The translations under genes were made by a program, and so were the position numbers. Positions 33,349 through 46,039 of a stretch of 64,000 bases of DNA are shown here, piece by piece (position 1 is the first letter of the stretch; every line of letters begins with the position of its first letter). Under the pieces are notes generated by a model. The model was given only the letters and a program-made list of their open reading frames with translations, ran no database searches and was not told where the DNA came from. This DNA is from Chalara sp. BL73 (taxonomy: Eukaryota; Ascomycota; Leotiomycetes; Helotiales): the NCBI GenBank assembly GCA_918026815.1, contig CAKJVC010000123.1, forward strand, positions 124,001-188,000, given 5' to 3'.

Positions 33349-34666
33349 TTAATAAATCATATAGCCTTCAGGCTTCGTGGATAACACACTTTCCAAGGCA
33401 TCGCGAACCTCGAACTCCTCCAATACAGCACCAAATCTGTTCTGATTAGCACAGTACACTTCTGTGAGGAACAGCAAAGACCCACCCATAACAACGGATC
33501 TTTCCTCCCAGATCCTGACATATTGTTTGAAAGTCGGTCGTCGTCAGGTCTGTAAATCGAGGATGTCCCAAAAGCATTCCCCATGCCATGACAGGAGTGA
33601 TCTCGCCATCAAGATTCAGACGCTTGCTCAAATCGAGGAGGTTTGCAAGATCGCCTTTTGATAGATCCCACGTCTTTTGCGCTGTTCCATTTTGATGCGC
33701 TGGGTAGTGCCCGAAAGGTACAGTTAGAGCCGGATCAGGATCTGGAGGACAAGATGCCATCAAAGCATGGCCACAGGGATCACCGTCTGGTCCAGCAGAC
33801 CGCTCGACCAGAAACTGCATGTGATCCATACACGGTCTCTCTAGCCTATCGAGCGTAAATTGCGCCGTTAGCTACTGTGGAGGAGGCGACATGTACGCTC
33901 TCGAAGGATTGCGTTGAGGAGGAGCGTACGTTAATACGAAATCAATGCCCGCTTGATCATAGTCCACCCCTGGCTGGAGTTGTCGCTGATTCAAACTCCT
34001 TCCATTCATACCACCAGGATTCGAAGGGGAGGCGCTGTTAAAGTTTGATTGCTGTGGAGGGGGACTATATCCGGTTGAGCCAGGAGCATAGCTGCCAGAT
34101 ATGCTACCGCTAGAAGTGTATCCGGTACTCCCGTGACGTGCAAGCTCGTCCACTCCTCCACTACCAGTCCACGGTATCCCATGCTGAGCAAGTAGTTGCC
34201 TTAATTGCCGATTTTCTTCAGCTAGGGATTCTTTGTCTCGTGTCACTGTGCTAAAGTTTTCCTTCAGTCGCAATACTTCTTGCTCGAGAGCTTTAATATA
34301 TAACTCCTTTCTTTCTCGATGTGTTCTGTTGCCATTAGTCTTACCCACAACCACAGCAAATGTATGGAATTTCACCTTTGAGCTTGGCGATTTAGCTCCT
34401 GTCTCCTAGTCAATGCTGGTTTGCTGTCTGGTTTCGGTCCTCTCCTTTTCGGCTCTTGTCCATCAACTACCCATTGGTTAGCGATTGTTGCTCCTCGCTC
34501 CCAACCATCACTTACCTCTTGTGTTCTTTTTCTCCGTCAAGCTCTTCAAAAACCCTAAGCTCATCGTCAGGGGACTCTTTGCATTATCTGATTGCCCGCT
34601 TCCATATTCATTTCCGTTTTCATTATGCCTATTGCCATATTGATTCACTGGCGATGCCGACGACAT
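33349..34666 (-). CDS. bZIP transcription factor
   Basis: Five exons: 34666-34516, 34466-34376, 34325-33897, 33845-33486 and 33436-33349, 373 codons (372 residues). The basic region RRQELNRQAQRTHRERKE (about residues 72-89) has the N-x-A-Q-R DNA-contact core. A leucine zipper follows (YIKALEQEVLRL, then ENRQLRQLL). The middle is Gly/Ser/Pro-rich. The C-terminus carries a conserved-looking region beginning ALERPCMDHMQFLVERS and ending VRDALESVLSTKPEGY. Intron 3 (33896-33846) is 51 bases, has a CTAAC branch site and contains an in-frame TAG; intron retention would give a protein lacking the C-terminal region. A nuclear regulator; targets unknown. Confidence 0.9.
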
Positions 34667-36143
34667 GACTGCGAACCGGCGGGACCTCGCAGTCCCTTAT
34701 TAACTCGGGCTCTGCGGCACAACTGTCTAAGCACTCACGTCAGCCATGATGTTTCAATCAACTTAGATGCAACAGGTCGTCGGCGACGCGACTGCACGTA
34801 GCGTTGAACTTGTGTTGTGCAGCACTTACCAGTTTGTGGGTCCCTCCAATGTTGGCCTATTCACGGATTATTCCTTCTAGACAATGCCAGTATGTCCTAG
34901 CCTCTCCGATAGCAGCCTGCAGAATTGATTTAGAAGAGAAGTCGGACGAGTTAGGCACTGTAGTACTGTGTGACCTGTAATCTTCGCCCAGGTGGCATGC
35001 CGATGACACCGTCCGGGCTTGATGGAGATACTGGCAGTCAAGAGTGCGACTACTGATAGAGAGGTTGTGATGGTGCAATGGTTTGGTGGACTGGAGGTTG
35101 TCGCAATTCAGTTTTGGAGACGTCCTTAGTTATGTGCAGGGAGGATGCCGTAAGCTGCAAATACACATCGGCTGTTGTTAGGCTGGGGCAGTGCAAGATG
35201 TGTTGTATGTTCCGACTGGGCAGGAGATATTCGTGTAACAGAAGATCTGCGGAACGGATCAAAAAAGTTTATGCAAGCGCAATTGGAGGGTGGTGGATGT
35301 GTTTTGAGTGGCTTGTTGTGGGCTGGATCTGGGGAAGATTATGCCTGAACAGAGTTACAGATCATTGATCAAAACTGGGATAGTGCCGGAGTGCCTGTTA
35401 CCAGCGATGGCGGCTGTTCTGGTTCTTGGACCTGCTAGATAGAACCGTTACCACATGAAAGGGTCCGGATTTTCCCCAGTATCGATGAGGGGTGGGGAGG
35501 GCATGCGTCGATGATAAAGTATGGTATGGAATGGATCAAGAGCTTAAAGGCTTACTAACGCATAGCCTAATGAGTCGCAGGATAATGAAGGGTTCTGGGC
35601 ACAGCTGCGGCAGACCCTACAGGACAAGGACAAGAATTCTTACAAGTTACTGATTGTCCCCAGGATATTAGTTGGCAGGTCGGAGGAAAGAGGGATATCC
35701 TATGATATCTGCTTGGGATGAACATGTATTTCCTTGTTGCTCTGCGCCACTGTCTTTAATGACTACGTAATTGGGAGATGTACGATTACTGTAATTATTT
35801 GTTACTGTTCACGTTCCTGTTCATGGGGAAAACCCGCACGCTTCCATCATTAGGGAACATTGCTTCTGTCCAGTAGTGCTGCCAAGGCCCTGAAACATAC
35901 CCTGAACAGCCACTCTTGGCTCACCTGGGCTCGGCCCGGCGGTGATGGGTGGGTTTTGTTGGAGCGGGCACATGCAAAACATTTTCTGTTGGGTGAGGTG
36001 GGAAAAGCGTTCGACTGACCGCTTGGACAAAATAGTCTGAAGGAAGTATCCTTCTCTTCTCGACATCGCTCATTGTTGCTATATCTCTGTGAATGTATTG
36101 ATGTGTTTCTTCCCTCCAGCTTGCATTCCCCTTTGCCATTATC
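34667..36143. promoter_or_regulatory. 1.5 kb divergent intergenic region, bZIP / acyltransferase
   Basis: The two neighbouring genes diverge from here, so both promoters are inside. Many overlapping short frames exist on both strands, none with a recognisable domain or splice extension. The length beside a transcription factor gene suggests a long regulated 5' leader or promoter. Confidence 0.45.
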
Positions 36144-37289
36144 ATGGCGGACATTATCACCCACCTGCGCGGAATCCTCATCATCATCCCATGGCTCTTC
36201 GAGCTAGTTCTCATGGACTTAATCATATCTGCCTTACTACCAGTGGGCTATTTCTTCCCTAATTGGACTTATGATGCATGTTCCTTGATCGCCTTCACCT
36301 GCTGGTATTGGATTCAGACAATTTTCGAGGTCTTCAATGGTGGAAAGATCACGTTCTCCGGGGACGACCTCCCTCACGGCGAATCTGCCATTGTGATTTC
36401 AAACCATGTTAGCTGGACCGATTTTTACATGATCCAGGCTCTTGCCATCAAAGCCAAGATGTTGTCCAGGTGTCGCTGGTTCTCGAAGGTCGAATTGAAG
36501 TGGGTTCCATTGCTTGGTTGGGGGATTTGGGGAATGGGCATGCCAATGGTTAGTAGGAACTGGTTGAGGGATAAATCCGAGCTGGATCGTGTATTTTATG
36601 GGATTGTAGAGCAAAAGTGGCCTACATGTGAGCCAGCAAAGACCCGTTTCTTCTACAACCAAACTAATGCTATACAGGGCTTATTAGCTTTAGCGAGGCC
36701 ACGAGGTATACGCCAAAGAAATATGAGCAGGGAAAGCAGTGGTGCAAAGAGAACAATAGACCTATGCCAAAGCATCTTCTATATCCAAGGACCAAAGGAT
36801 TTGTGACCACCGTCCAACATCTGCGACAAGCACCACATGTGAAGGCTGTATATGATATCACAATTGCGTACGGGCATCACGGTAAATTTCTTTCAGCACC
36901 AACAATTTGGGAGTCTCTAAGCACCAGTAATTTAAGCGGGAAATGGGGATACAAGTTTCATGTAGACGTAAGTGATCAAAAATATAGATAATGGAAGAGC
37001 AGCAAACAGTGCAAAAGAACTAATTAAGCTTTGCAGGTCAAGAGAATTCCTCTGACGAAACTACCTCAAACTGACGCAGAGTTAGCAAAGTGGTTAGAAA
37101 CGCGTTGGATAGCGAAGGGAGAGTAAGTGTCAACAAGTTCTAATGACTTTTTTTTTTATAAAAAAAAAAAAAATTAAAGCTCCCTCATGACGCTTCCATA
37201 CATATCATTCACTAAAACTCCACAGTTTTTTGGAAGCCAAACGAGAGGAATGGGCACGAACGCAGACTTCGGTTTCTGTGCCCAGCTAA
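36144..37289 (+). CDS. PlsC-type acyltransferase (1-acylglycerol-3-phosphate acyltransferase-like)
   Basis: Four exons: 36144-36627, 36678-36967, 37037-37122 and 37226-37289, 308 codons (307 residues). The N-terminus has two hydrophobic segments. The catalytic NHxxxxD motif reads NHVSWTD (about residues 91-97). The second block has WLISFSEATRY, the counterpart of the FPEGTR motif. It resembles the fungal/animal LPLAT family that acylates lysophospholipids (ER membrane). The tail ends KREEWARTQTSVSVPS. Intron 3 (37123-37225) holds a T10/A14 near-palindrome. Donors are GTGAGC, GTAAGT and GTAAGT; phases close. Whether the acceptor is LPA or another lysolipid is not decided by sequence. Confidence 0.9.
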
Positions 37290-38025
37290 TCAGAACTGAC
37301 AACCAACGGCTCATGCCATACGGATCCACCACCTCATATGAGAATTCATGCCCCAAAGAAGCTGTCAAACGGATAGATTGTAGGTGATCTTATCACAGAA
37401 TAGGTTGTAGAATAGGGCATACGAATTTGATTATAGAGCTAATAGAATCAACTATCTAGAGTGATCAAAATAGGAGTCCTGATGCCAAGAACGACGAAGC
37501 CAAATCTGGCCAATATGCTTGGCCGTTTCACAGAAGCACTAAAAATCACATGACATAGGACTGCTTCGAAGGAAGCCAGGAACTAGCAAGAAACCAACCA
37601 ATAAAGCTATTGATGCCCCAAATGGCCATCATTTCCTAATCCTTTGTCCTGTTTGCACAACAAAGACAAAGACCTTTCTACCCTACGCGCCAAAACAAGG
37701 AATTACTTACGACCTACTAATGAGTTGTTAATGTTGTTTATAACCTCTAGGTCAAGAATGAAGCGATCAGTCGACTCTGACTATGGTATGTCTTCATTTG
37801 AGGATCCATGGTTGTCAAGAGATACAACCAATATCTAGTCTATAGGGGCATAAAAGTAATTTTTGGTCTTCTCACCGCGCAAATCCAATCTGGCCTTTTC
37901 ACATCAATTGAAGACTTCCATTCCTGTCTAGCCCAAAGAGCCCTCACAATCTTATCCCTTTGACAGCAAGTCTCAGAGAGTCCTTATAGAACAAATTAAG
38001 GAACTATAAAGGAAAAGAAGCAGGA
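37290..38025. other. Intergenic, no supported gene
   Basis: A 64-codon frame at 37644-37838 is not convincing. The 3' flank of the acyltransferase and the upstream region of the next gene. Confidence 0.35.
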
Positions 38026-38679
38026 ATGCCTTTCCGCTCTAGTGAGATCCAGTCCAGAGTTATGGATACCGAAATACCATCCTTCAGCTCCAGGAAGCAG
38101 AATCATACGCAGGGGAGAAGCCCCTGTTTGTATAACCATTCACCTTACCTTCCTGTCGAACTAATACCTTTTAGACCCCAATACAAATCCGTTTATTTAC
38201 CCATGAATCCTCCGAAGCACACGTCCAAGTCCCCACGCTTCCTCCCCTCGTTCCACTACGGCTACCAAAATCTTCCCACCTCGTCTGATCGTCCGCCCTC
38301 AGATATCGCAGATCACACTGCGGATGGCCCATCGAAGGTTGATGTAGCACGCAGTATAGGAAGAAACGGAAGTGATGCTCAATCAATTCGAGAAAACTTC
38401 ACGCTTGAAGATGGTTCATTAGCTCAACGCACAACTGGCAAAGGAAGGTTTCAGGGTATGGGAGTTGGCGATGTGAGGTATGTATGCGTCTTTCAGAGCA
38501 TGTGGCCAAGATAGAAAGCTGATCAGTGTTTCTAACGCCGTAGGCATCGAAGAATAAAAATCAACCGCTGCATTGGCATCGCACTGGCTGTATTTTTGAT
38601 GAGTTTAATGGTAATATTCTTTGTCTTGGCGGGCATGAGCCTCGGGGGAGATGGGGTTCTGACTTGGCCACCTGCTTAA
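38026..38679 (+). CDS. Single-pass membrane protein with long soluble N-terminus
   Basis: Two exons, 38026-38477 and 38544-38679, 196 codons (195 residues). Most of the protein is polar, Ser/Pro-rich and probably disordered. The second exon encodes HRRIKINRCIGIAL, a membrane helix (about 160-180, AVFLMSLMVIFFVLAGM) and a short Gly-rich end. The donor is GTATGT, the acceptor CGTAG, with branch-like TCTAAC. The start may instead be the Met at 38203 (MNPPKHTSKSPRF), giving 136 residues. No family recognised. Confidence 0.55.
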
Positions 38680-39272
38680 CTGGTTGGGCTTTTGCGAAAG
38701 AGGGATCTAAACACTTTGTGGCTTGACAAAGTGATAGGGGAGAACTTGAGCCTGTTGGCATGTGGCTCTCTTGCAAAGAGAGACCGCGAGACATGGGACT
38801 ATCTACAGAGGATCCCTTAGACTTGATATAGATTTATGAAAAATGCAACAGCGTTTCCTGAAGGTGCCACCTCTAGGCACAATATGTTTTTCTTGGCTCG
38901 GAAGTTCTTATTACTGTATGTGCCAGTTCTGGTTGATTTTCTTCTCCTACGCCCCCTACAAGTGGACATAGGTAGGTTAGGGTTACGGGGATATCTTCTT
39001 TTTCACGACGATAAGAGCGTTCATCGCCTACTGACAATCATTCTTGATAGCCCAGAGTAAAAGGCAACTTAAGGCGGTTGTCGTGATTTGATAACAACGA
39101 TTTCGCCTTTCAGCCGCGCTACTATTCACCAGTTTAAATAAGCAAGACTTGTTCTTCGCTTTTACAGTCTCGCTACCGTATCCACGTTCGATATCCCTTC
39201 ACTCTCACCTTAGCATGTTACTTTCCGTGACCCTCGACCGCATTCTTCACCCTGCATAGCCTCCATATTAAC
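38680..39272. promoter_or_regulatory. Upstream region of the 884-residue gene
   Basis: 593 bases with C+T-rich tracts near 39130-39270, typical of a fungal core promoter and leader. No coding frame accepted. Confidence 0.4.
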
Positions 39273-42165
39273 ATGGCCAAGAAACCTATCAAATACCGCG
39301 GTCCAGGAGGAACGATAAAATACCTTCGCTACAGGGCTGCATCGAACATCACCAACGAATATCCACGCTGCCCTAACCTCAAGCTTCCTATCCCCTCCAA
39401 GTTGCTAAGATATGAAGTTATGCCTACTTCGTGGTTTGACTTCTTGCCGCGAGGCTTGAGGAGGAGAGGTGAGGAGGTAGGAAAGCCAGAGCAAGATAAG
39501 GTGGGAATCGCGAGGACGTTAATGGGAGAGAAGAGGAGTTGGAGGGCTGAGCGGGATAGACCGAAGCAGAGGGTTAATTTGGAATCTATTGAAGAGGAGG
39601 ATGAAGCTGAGGATGGTAAGTTCTATGTGTTACTATCTGGAAATTGAGTTGACGCGTCCGTAGCATCGAACTCATATCTAGGGAGAACGAACCAGCCACA
39701 GATTGACATGAACGCTCTTACGCTTCATCCACTAATTGAGACGTCTGTTGAATCAGCCTCAGGTTCTTCGTGCCACGAAGCTGATGGAGGTATCAATATG
39801 TCACAAATTGAGAAGCGTGCCTTCGTGCTTACACAGCTAGGAGCTGGGTTTCTACCAGATTCTTCCAATTATAAGATAAGCGGCGACCTGGAGGAAATGC
39901 ACATAGAGTCTGAAGCTCTCGCAAAGCCGTTATTTGGATCATCTTCGAGCCTTTCACGTGATGATATTGATATAAATGGCAGGAGACCTCAAATTGACAC
40001 GAAGACTCTAGAGCCTATAATAGACAGGCTGGCTAAGTCTTCATCAATTCCCTTGCTCCACGAGAATAATGAGCATAAATTGAAGTCCCAGGCGGAGATG
40101 AGAGCCTCCCCATCAATTACGGAGCCACTATCGAAAACATCTTTGAGCACTTCTCGTAAGAATCCCCAGAAAACCAACAAGTCACAATTTCAACTAGAAC
40201 CTCCGGAATCAGCGGTGGAGTCTCCACTGGAATCATACCCAGGAAATTCTCATCGCAGCGCTACCGAGAAGGATATGATGCTGCCTATGGGTACAGATAG
40301 CCACGAAACATTCACTGAAATAGCAGCTGGAACATCAGGAGATACGTCACGCCAAAAAGCCGAAAATCCTATGGACCTGAATAATAAGAATCTCAGCACT
40401 CGTGAAAAGAAAGCAGCCGCGGAAAGAGAGATGGCGAACTTCCAGTTCCCAACCACACTTGAGGCAGATCTCAATATGATCCCAGTCTTTGGAAGACCTC
40501 GATTCCCGAAGCTACGCACCAGAGCAACCTCCATACGACAGCCAGCAGCCACACGCATCGATGCACAGTCGAACCATCCTGTACTCCACGACGAGGCCCA
40601 CATCAATCTAGATAATAACACAGTGACAGTGTACACCAAGGACGGCAAACGCATTGTGAAAAATGTTCAGGAGTGGCAGAAAGAAACTGGCATTGCCATA
40701 CCAGTGCCAGACTCAGAACTTCTACGCCAGCTAGCAAGGGAAGGTGAAAAAAGTCTCCAAAAAACCCAAATTCTCGTGGGATTAAGTAAGGCTCTATGCC
40801 CTTGCTCGCATTGCCGTACCGAGATCGACACAGCGCGGCCACATGTAGCAAGTCGTGTACATTTGGACATAATGAAAGACGAGTGGGAGTTCCTGCGGCT
40901 TGGTGATGCTGTCGATATTATGGATAATATTCTTAAGGTGGAAGGATATTTTTGGGAGAAGCCGTGGAGCGCATTCGAGGAGATACAGAAGAAACTAGAT
41001 GAGGTGGCGAAGGTGGAATTTGCTAGGGTGGAGGCAGAGAGGGGACAAAAACTAACACAGGCAACACTGCTCTATGCGTTCTCGTATGATCCGAGATTAA
41101 AGGCCGACTTTGATGGTCTTTCTTGTGAGTCTTACCTTCCAAAGCAAGCTTTGTTACTTGTGACATGTTGCTTGGAGCTTATAATGTGTTCTTTCACACT
41201 CTCGTACAAAAAGCTAATCATATCACTAATTACAGGGAACTCAAAACACACTCGAGAGGACGGTAGTTGGCGTGTCCCACAGACCATGGCTTTCAAGATT
41301 GACCGGTTGGCTAACGTAGTCGATATTTTTGATACCTCGACCACCGAAGCATTTGAGTTCGACCTTTTGTTATCAAGTCGTTATCGCGAATATTTGGTAG
41401 AGCCAGGAATAATCCTTGGGACCATCCCGACTTCCTTGACGCCGCCTAACAAAATCCAGTGCATGCGGTATGGCACACGGGTCCCAGTCAGGTCTTTTGA
41501 GAGCAAGAAGATTCCAGCTCCAGCTAGAGCAAAGACTGCTCTAACAGCTCAGCCACAAATAAAGGTATATATTTCTCAAAGAAATATATACGCACTGAAA
41601 ACTGTTCTAACAGTAGTTTTGACAGATCTCTCCACGGACTGATAGCTCAAACCAAGACCTCAAACCACCACATGTCCACCCGAAAGGCCGCAGCCACCCC
41701 CCTAGAACGAGATGCCCAACCCACTTCCCCCCAGCTTCCACCGTAGCTCCATCCGCCTCCACCAAATCGACAAATGTACCCTCCCCAAGCAACCCCTCCA
41801 CGTATCCCTTCCCATCTTACCATCCGGATCCCCTCGCCTACTCTCCCAATGTCTCATTCTCCACCCGCATCGCGCGCCTCCCGCAAAAAGAAGATCTCTC
41901 CCCCACCGACTGGCGCGACTACATCAACGACTGCTTCGGCAACATGGATTTCGATGGCCTCGAAGAAGAGCTCACGAAGGTCGGCTTGACGGATGAGGAG
42001 AGCCAGCAGCTCGATAAGTGTTTCGAGGAGCGGAAACGCACGGGTGCCTTCAAGCCGATGCCGCGGAGTGTCGACAGGAAGTTTCAGCGCGCGCTGAAGA
42101 ATTATATGATGAGGGAGAGGGATGGGGAGGAGTTCATGAGGAAGTTTGGGAAGTGGTATCGGTAG
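39273..42165 (+). CDS. Uncharacterised 884-residue protein
   Basis: Four exons: 39273-39615, 39682-41124, 41236-41564 and 41626-42165, 885 codons. The N-terminus is basic (MAKKPIKYRGPGGTIKYLRY). A long Ser/Thr/Glu-rich disordered stretch follows (about 115-360). A Cys motif, CPCSHC, lies near residue 485, then charged helices (DEWEFLRLGDAVDIMDNIL). Exon 3 holds TMAFKIDRLANVVDIFDT and a likely folded core, and exon 4 a Pro-rich linker and a helical end (TDWRDYINDCFGNMDFDGLEEEL, here split by me into one block for description). The four reading blocks join with consistent phases. I do not recognise a family and predict no membrane segment. Confidence 0.7.
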
Positions 42166-43394
42166 GTGTGTCGTAAGAGGAAGGCGAGCCGTGGTAGGGT
42201 GATTAATCTGAGTGTGTCAGCGGTATTCAAGATTTTGTATGGTCAATCCGGCAAAGGATATATAGTTGCTTGTGGAGTAAGGGTATCGTATTCTCGTGGT
42301 ATTACCTCCATTTCTTTTCATACAGAGTGATGGAGTTAGTATCAACATTACACATATGCCAATAGAACTTTTCTTATGAATCACGGCTAGATTCTTTACA
42401 TGCTGGTCATTGGCTGTGACTTGGTACTCAATATTTTGATCGTGGAGGTGAGCGTAAGTTCTACGTTCACCAATATGCATTGCAAAAACCTCAGTCAAAG
42501 ACTTACCACGAAGTATCTGCGGCTTCTGCCACGGAGCTTTGCCTACATTTTCATTGTATCTCTTCCAAAGTACAAGAATACTCAATGAAGGGTCTGAGCC
42601 AGACGGTGAGGCGAGCCAGGCAACGGTTTAGCATTAAAAATGTAACTGTTAAATAAAATAGTATTACAGTTTAATAAAAGCGGTAGTAAAGAGCAATGAA
42701 GAGCAGCGAACTAATCAAAAAGTAAAGGGTGACGATTCGCTTGCCACGAAATATTATATTAATAACGAATATTAATACATAGTTCTTAACCTTTCATCGT
42801 TTTTAAATAGCTTTTATACAAAGAAGCAAACCGAGGAGCACCACCTTAGGTGTGATATGTAAAGTTTAAAGATGTCTTAAAGAATTAATTTGCAATAAGC
42901 ACTGCAATTTGCAACCAATTTCAGTTCGTTTTGCTAACTTTGAGACTTTTTAAGTGGTGTGCTTGTTTCCCTTCCCTTCCCAGGGCTAGGCTCTCCTGTG
43001 GATCTCCTAGATAAGGAAGGCGGGCCTGCTTGCCTTGGGGAAGAGAGAGGAGTGGCTGATTTAAAGATATATAAGACTAGGGACATGCTCTTTAATTACT
43101 CCCAAGCTAGGATTCTACTTAATCAGCTACTTACCTTCAAGCTCCGAGAGCAACATAGAGTCAAGTGAGATTCTCATTTGATCTTCGGTACAGTTTATAT
43201 CGTAATATTAATAGACATGTAGTATATTAGCACTCGGTAAGTGTTGCGCGCCTCAATGTTATAGTAGAGGCAAGCTAGTATGAGATTAGTAGCGCGGTGT
43301 ATATTATACTATACTATTGAGAACATAGCAGCCGACTAACTCGAAGATCCATGCTTTAGACCAAAGAGTAAATCCTCGCTAACGCTACGTACAC
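42166..43394. other. 1.2 kb A+T-rich intergenic
   Basis: Convergent gap. 42640-42950 is very A+T-rich. The frame at 42959-43168 begins in a low-complexity C+T stretch and has no match I recognise. Possibly old repeat DNA. Confidence 0.4.
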
Positions 43395-45569
43395 TTAAAA
43401 TAGCCTCCACCAAGGCTGTCTATCTTTCAATGCACCCGGCTCCTCCGCATCCGGCAGGCTCTGCTCATCGCCTAATTTGGGGTTGTCAATCAGCAAGCTG
43501 AACATAATCAACGGCACACATAGGCAAATGCCTGTGATAGTCAGGAGTTTTTGAGTATGTCTGTAGCTCGCTACCATTCCATCTCGTAGTGGGGTGCCGA
43601 TGGTATAGTTTGCGGCGTACTCAAATGGTGATCCGTAAATACCCTGGGCGGTAGTCATATTATTGTATGGTGGAGGCAGGTTTTTGAGCAGCGTTGGGAT
43701 TAGAGTTTGTGTCCATATGGCACCTGATACCGTATTTCCAAAAGCACTGCCGATGTTGTATGTTGCAAGATAAAGACCTGTAATAACGGCAACGTGTTCG
43801 TGCTTAGTGGCAGCTTGTATCGAGGCTTGAGCAGGATACGAGAATAGACCGCCGGCGATGCCAAGAAGTATCTGGGAGCCGATAATACCAGAGTGACTTG
43901 CCATTCCCAACCCGCCACGGTAGTGGATGAGGAGCCCGAATGCAGCTAGAAAGAGTGTGGTTCCGAAGACGATGAACGGCTTTAGATAGCGAACTTTCAG
44001 CACAACGAGACCAAGAATAGCACCAGAGAGCACGGAGCAGAAGCTTCAAAAGGTCAGCAGCGTACCTCGTTGGAATCGGATAAGACAGTACTCGCCTATA
44101 GAGAGAAGAAATTCGAGTGGCACTCTTAATCGATAGGTTGAATGAGACGATAAGGACAGTGTACAGAAAGTTACCTTGTAAGTACCAGCAGAAAGTAAGC
44201 ATCCACGCAATTCCAAGAGCACCCCAGACTGCGCGATCCTTGAGAAGCTGTGGCAAGCGTTAGCGAACACAATCTACTCTTCGTAAGGGAGAGATTACCG
44301 GGAATGGGACCATTGCATATTGGGTTCTCCTCTCCCACAATATCCAGACGGGAATGGAAACGATGCCAATAGTCAAAGGCGCAATAACCTTTGCCTTGCC
44401 CCACTGGTCTGATGCCCCACCAGCAATGGTGAACGGGACGAGAATGAGTGCAAACACAACGATCAGCAAGATAACGCCGACCACGTCTAATTGTCTAAAG
44501 ATAGCTGCGGCTAGACGTCGAGTTCCTAGCATTTTCCAAGGGCTTCTATAGTTCCTCAATACACCAGCCTTCTCTGCTCGACGGTAGGGTAACCAGAGAG
44601 CAACAATCAGCGGGATAGCGATAACTGGTAGGGTTTGAGCTTTCTACGGATACAAAGTTGGCTTGAAAGAAGGACTTACAAGAGTATATGACTGCAAACA
44701 TGCCGATGCCCCAACGCCAGGTCGTAACCCCGAGGACAGCCTCGCTGATATCGCCGCTGACCCAAGTATTGATCTAAGATTATCAATACTGTTATCTCTC
44801 TTTAGTTACAGGAAACACATACCAAGAAGGGCAAGGCTGGAACAAATGAATATGCCAAGCGGGACTTTAGAGAGGTGATATCTGCGATGACAACTTCAAC
44901 AAGGACGAGAATGGAAGTGTACCCAATCTATAACAAGGTCAAAACGCATTCAGGTCTGCGTATGTGGGCATTCCGAACCTGATATATTACAGCCCCAGCA
45001 GCGAAACCTTCCACATTATTGCACTTGGATTCAACGATAGTACCTGGAAATCATTAGTGCAACTCAAGGACAGAATAATATGATGCACCAATAACATAAA
45101 ACACGACGCTCACGATGATGACTTCACATCTTCCAAAGACATCAGCAATCTTGGCAGCAGTGGGCTAGCTATATTAGTTGAAATTTTGTGGAACGTTCGA
45201 GAGATCATTTACCTGGGATGCCGCAGCAATCACATTGCGGAGGACGTTAACGGTCGCGAGAGTGGAGTGGGTCTTAAATCCGGCCGTTGCATAAGGCTGT
45301 TTGCTTTCTTAGAGGAGGTCTACGGCAATGTCAAAACATTGAGCTACCCTCACCTGGTAAATATATCGGAGTGTTCCATCCAGGCCGTAGACGTAAGCGA
45401 GAAGAAATATACTGATGAATATAATCACGCGGTCCAAAGGTTTGAGATTATCGGCGAGAATTCTCGCACGCCTAACGCCAGGGCTGGCCTCCCCTGTGAT
45501 GTCGATTTCGTCTATGGAACGCTCCTCGATGCTCTCCCTAGCCACAGGGGTGGCTATCTTTTCAGCCAT
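43395..45569 (-). CDS. Siderophore iron transporter (MFS, SIT/ARN family)
   Basis: Nine exons: 45569-45354, 45296-45213, 45164-45089, 45043-44979, 44927-44823, 44773-44680, 44639-44299, 44247-44096 and 44043-43395, 594 codons (593 residues). SIT proteins import ferric siderophores by proton symport at the plasma membrane or endosome. The signature runs from [19 protein letters not shown] and [14 protein letters not shown] to [14 protein letters not shown] and [11 protein letters not shown], and the late segment [13 protein letters not shown]. About 14 hydrophobic segments are visible. Intron 8 (44095-44044) uses a GC donor (GCGAGT) with a GAAG acceptor; it is required to join LYS to FCSVLSGA. 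I see no clear GATA-type iron-response site in the upstream bases I read. Confidence 0.93.
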
Positions 45570-46039
45570 GACTGGATTTATTTCTATGGACGTAGATGCA
45601 GCGGCGAGGAATCATATACAATGGCAAGGACTCGGCCGCCTCAGAGCCTTCCTGTTTAATCTCCGCCTTGCGACGCCTTACTATACGTGTCTTCGCATAG
45701 GGGCACGGTAATATTGATCTTGTGCTACTCCATATCCTGGGCTACGTCCATGATTGGATCGGCATGTGTTGGGTTCCGAAGAATTTCGATGCATGCCACT
45801 CACGCCGTCTCTTTGTAATCTAATTCGTCATCACGGTCGGTCGCTGAGCGAAATCTATTGAGAGGTTTTGAGGCTGAGGCGCCTGCACCTTGCATTGGCA
45901 GCCTTGCCCGAATGCGCTCACCGGTCTGGGCTTTCAAGCCTCTTCAGACTTAAGAAATAGCTTGCTGCTGGTAAAGTTCTCAGTTTCTCACTACCCAGCA
46001 TTGTTTCACCGACCCACTTTAACAAGCGATCTAGCCAAG
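45570..46039. promoter_or_regulatory. Divergent promoter region, siderophore transporter / 87-residue gene
   Basis: 470 bases between divergent starts, if the small plus-strand gene is real. No coding frame is accepted here. Confidence 0.35.

Noticed and set aside
33872..33874. In-frame TAG CTA inside the bZIP gene as a stop-codon readthrough site
   Set aside because: A canonical 51-base intron (GTACAT, CTAAC, ATAG) removes the TAG and restores ALERPCMDHMQF. Splicing explains it better.
37174..37368. Minus-strand frame over the end of the acyltransferase gene
   Set aside because: The plus-strand last exon fits the spliced acyltransferase in phase; the minus frame is its shadow.
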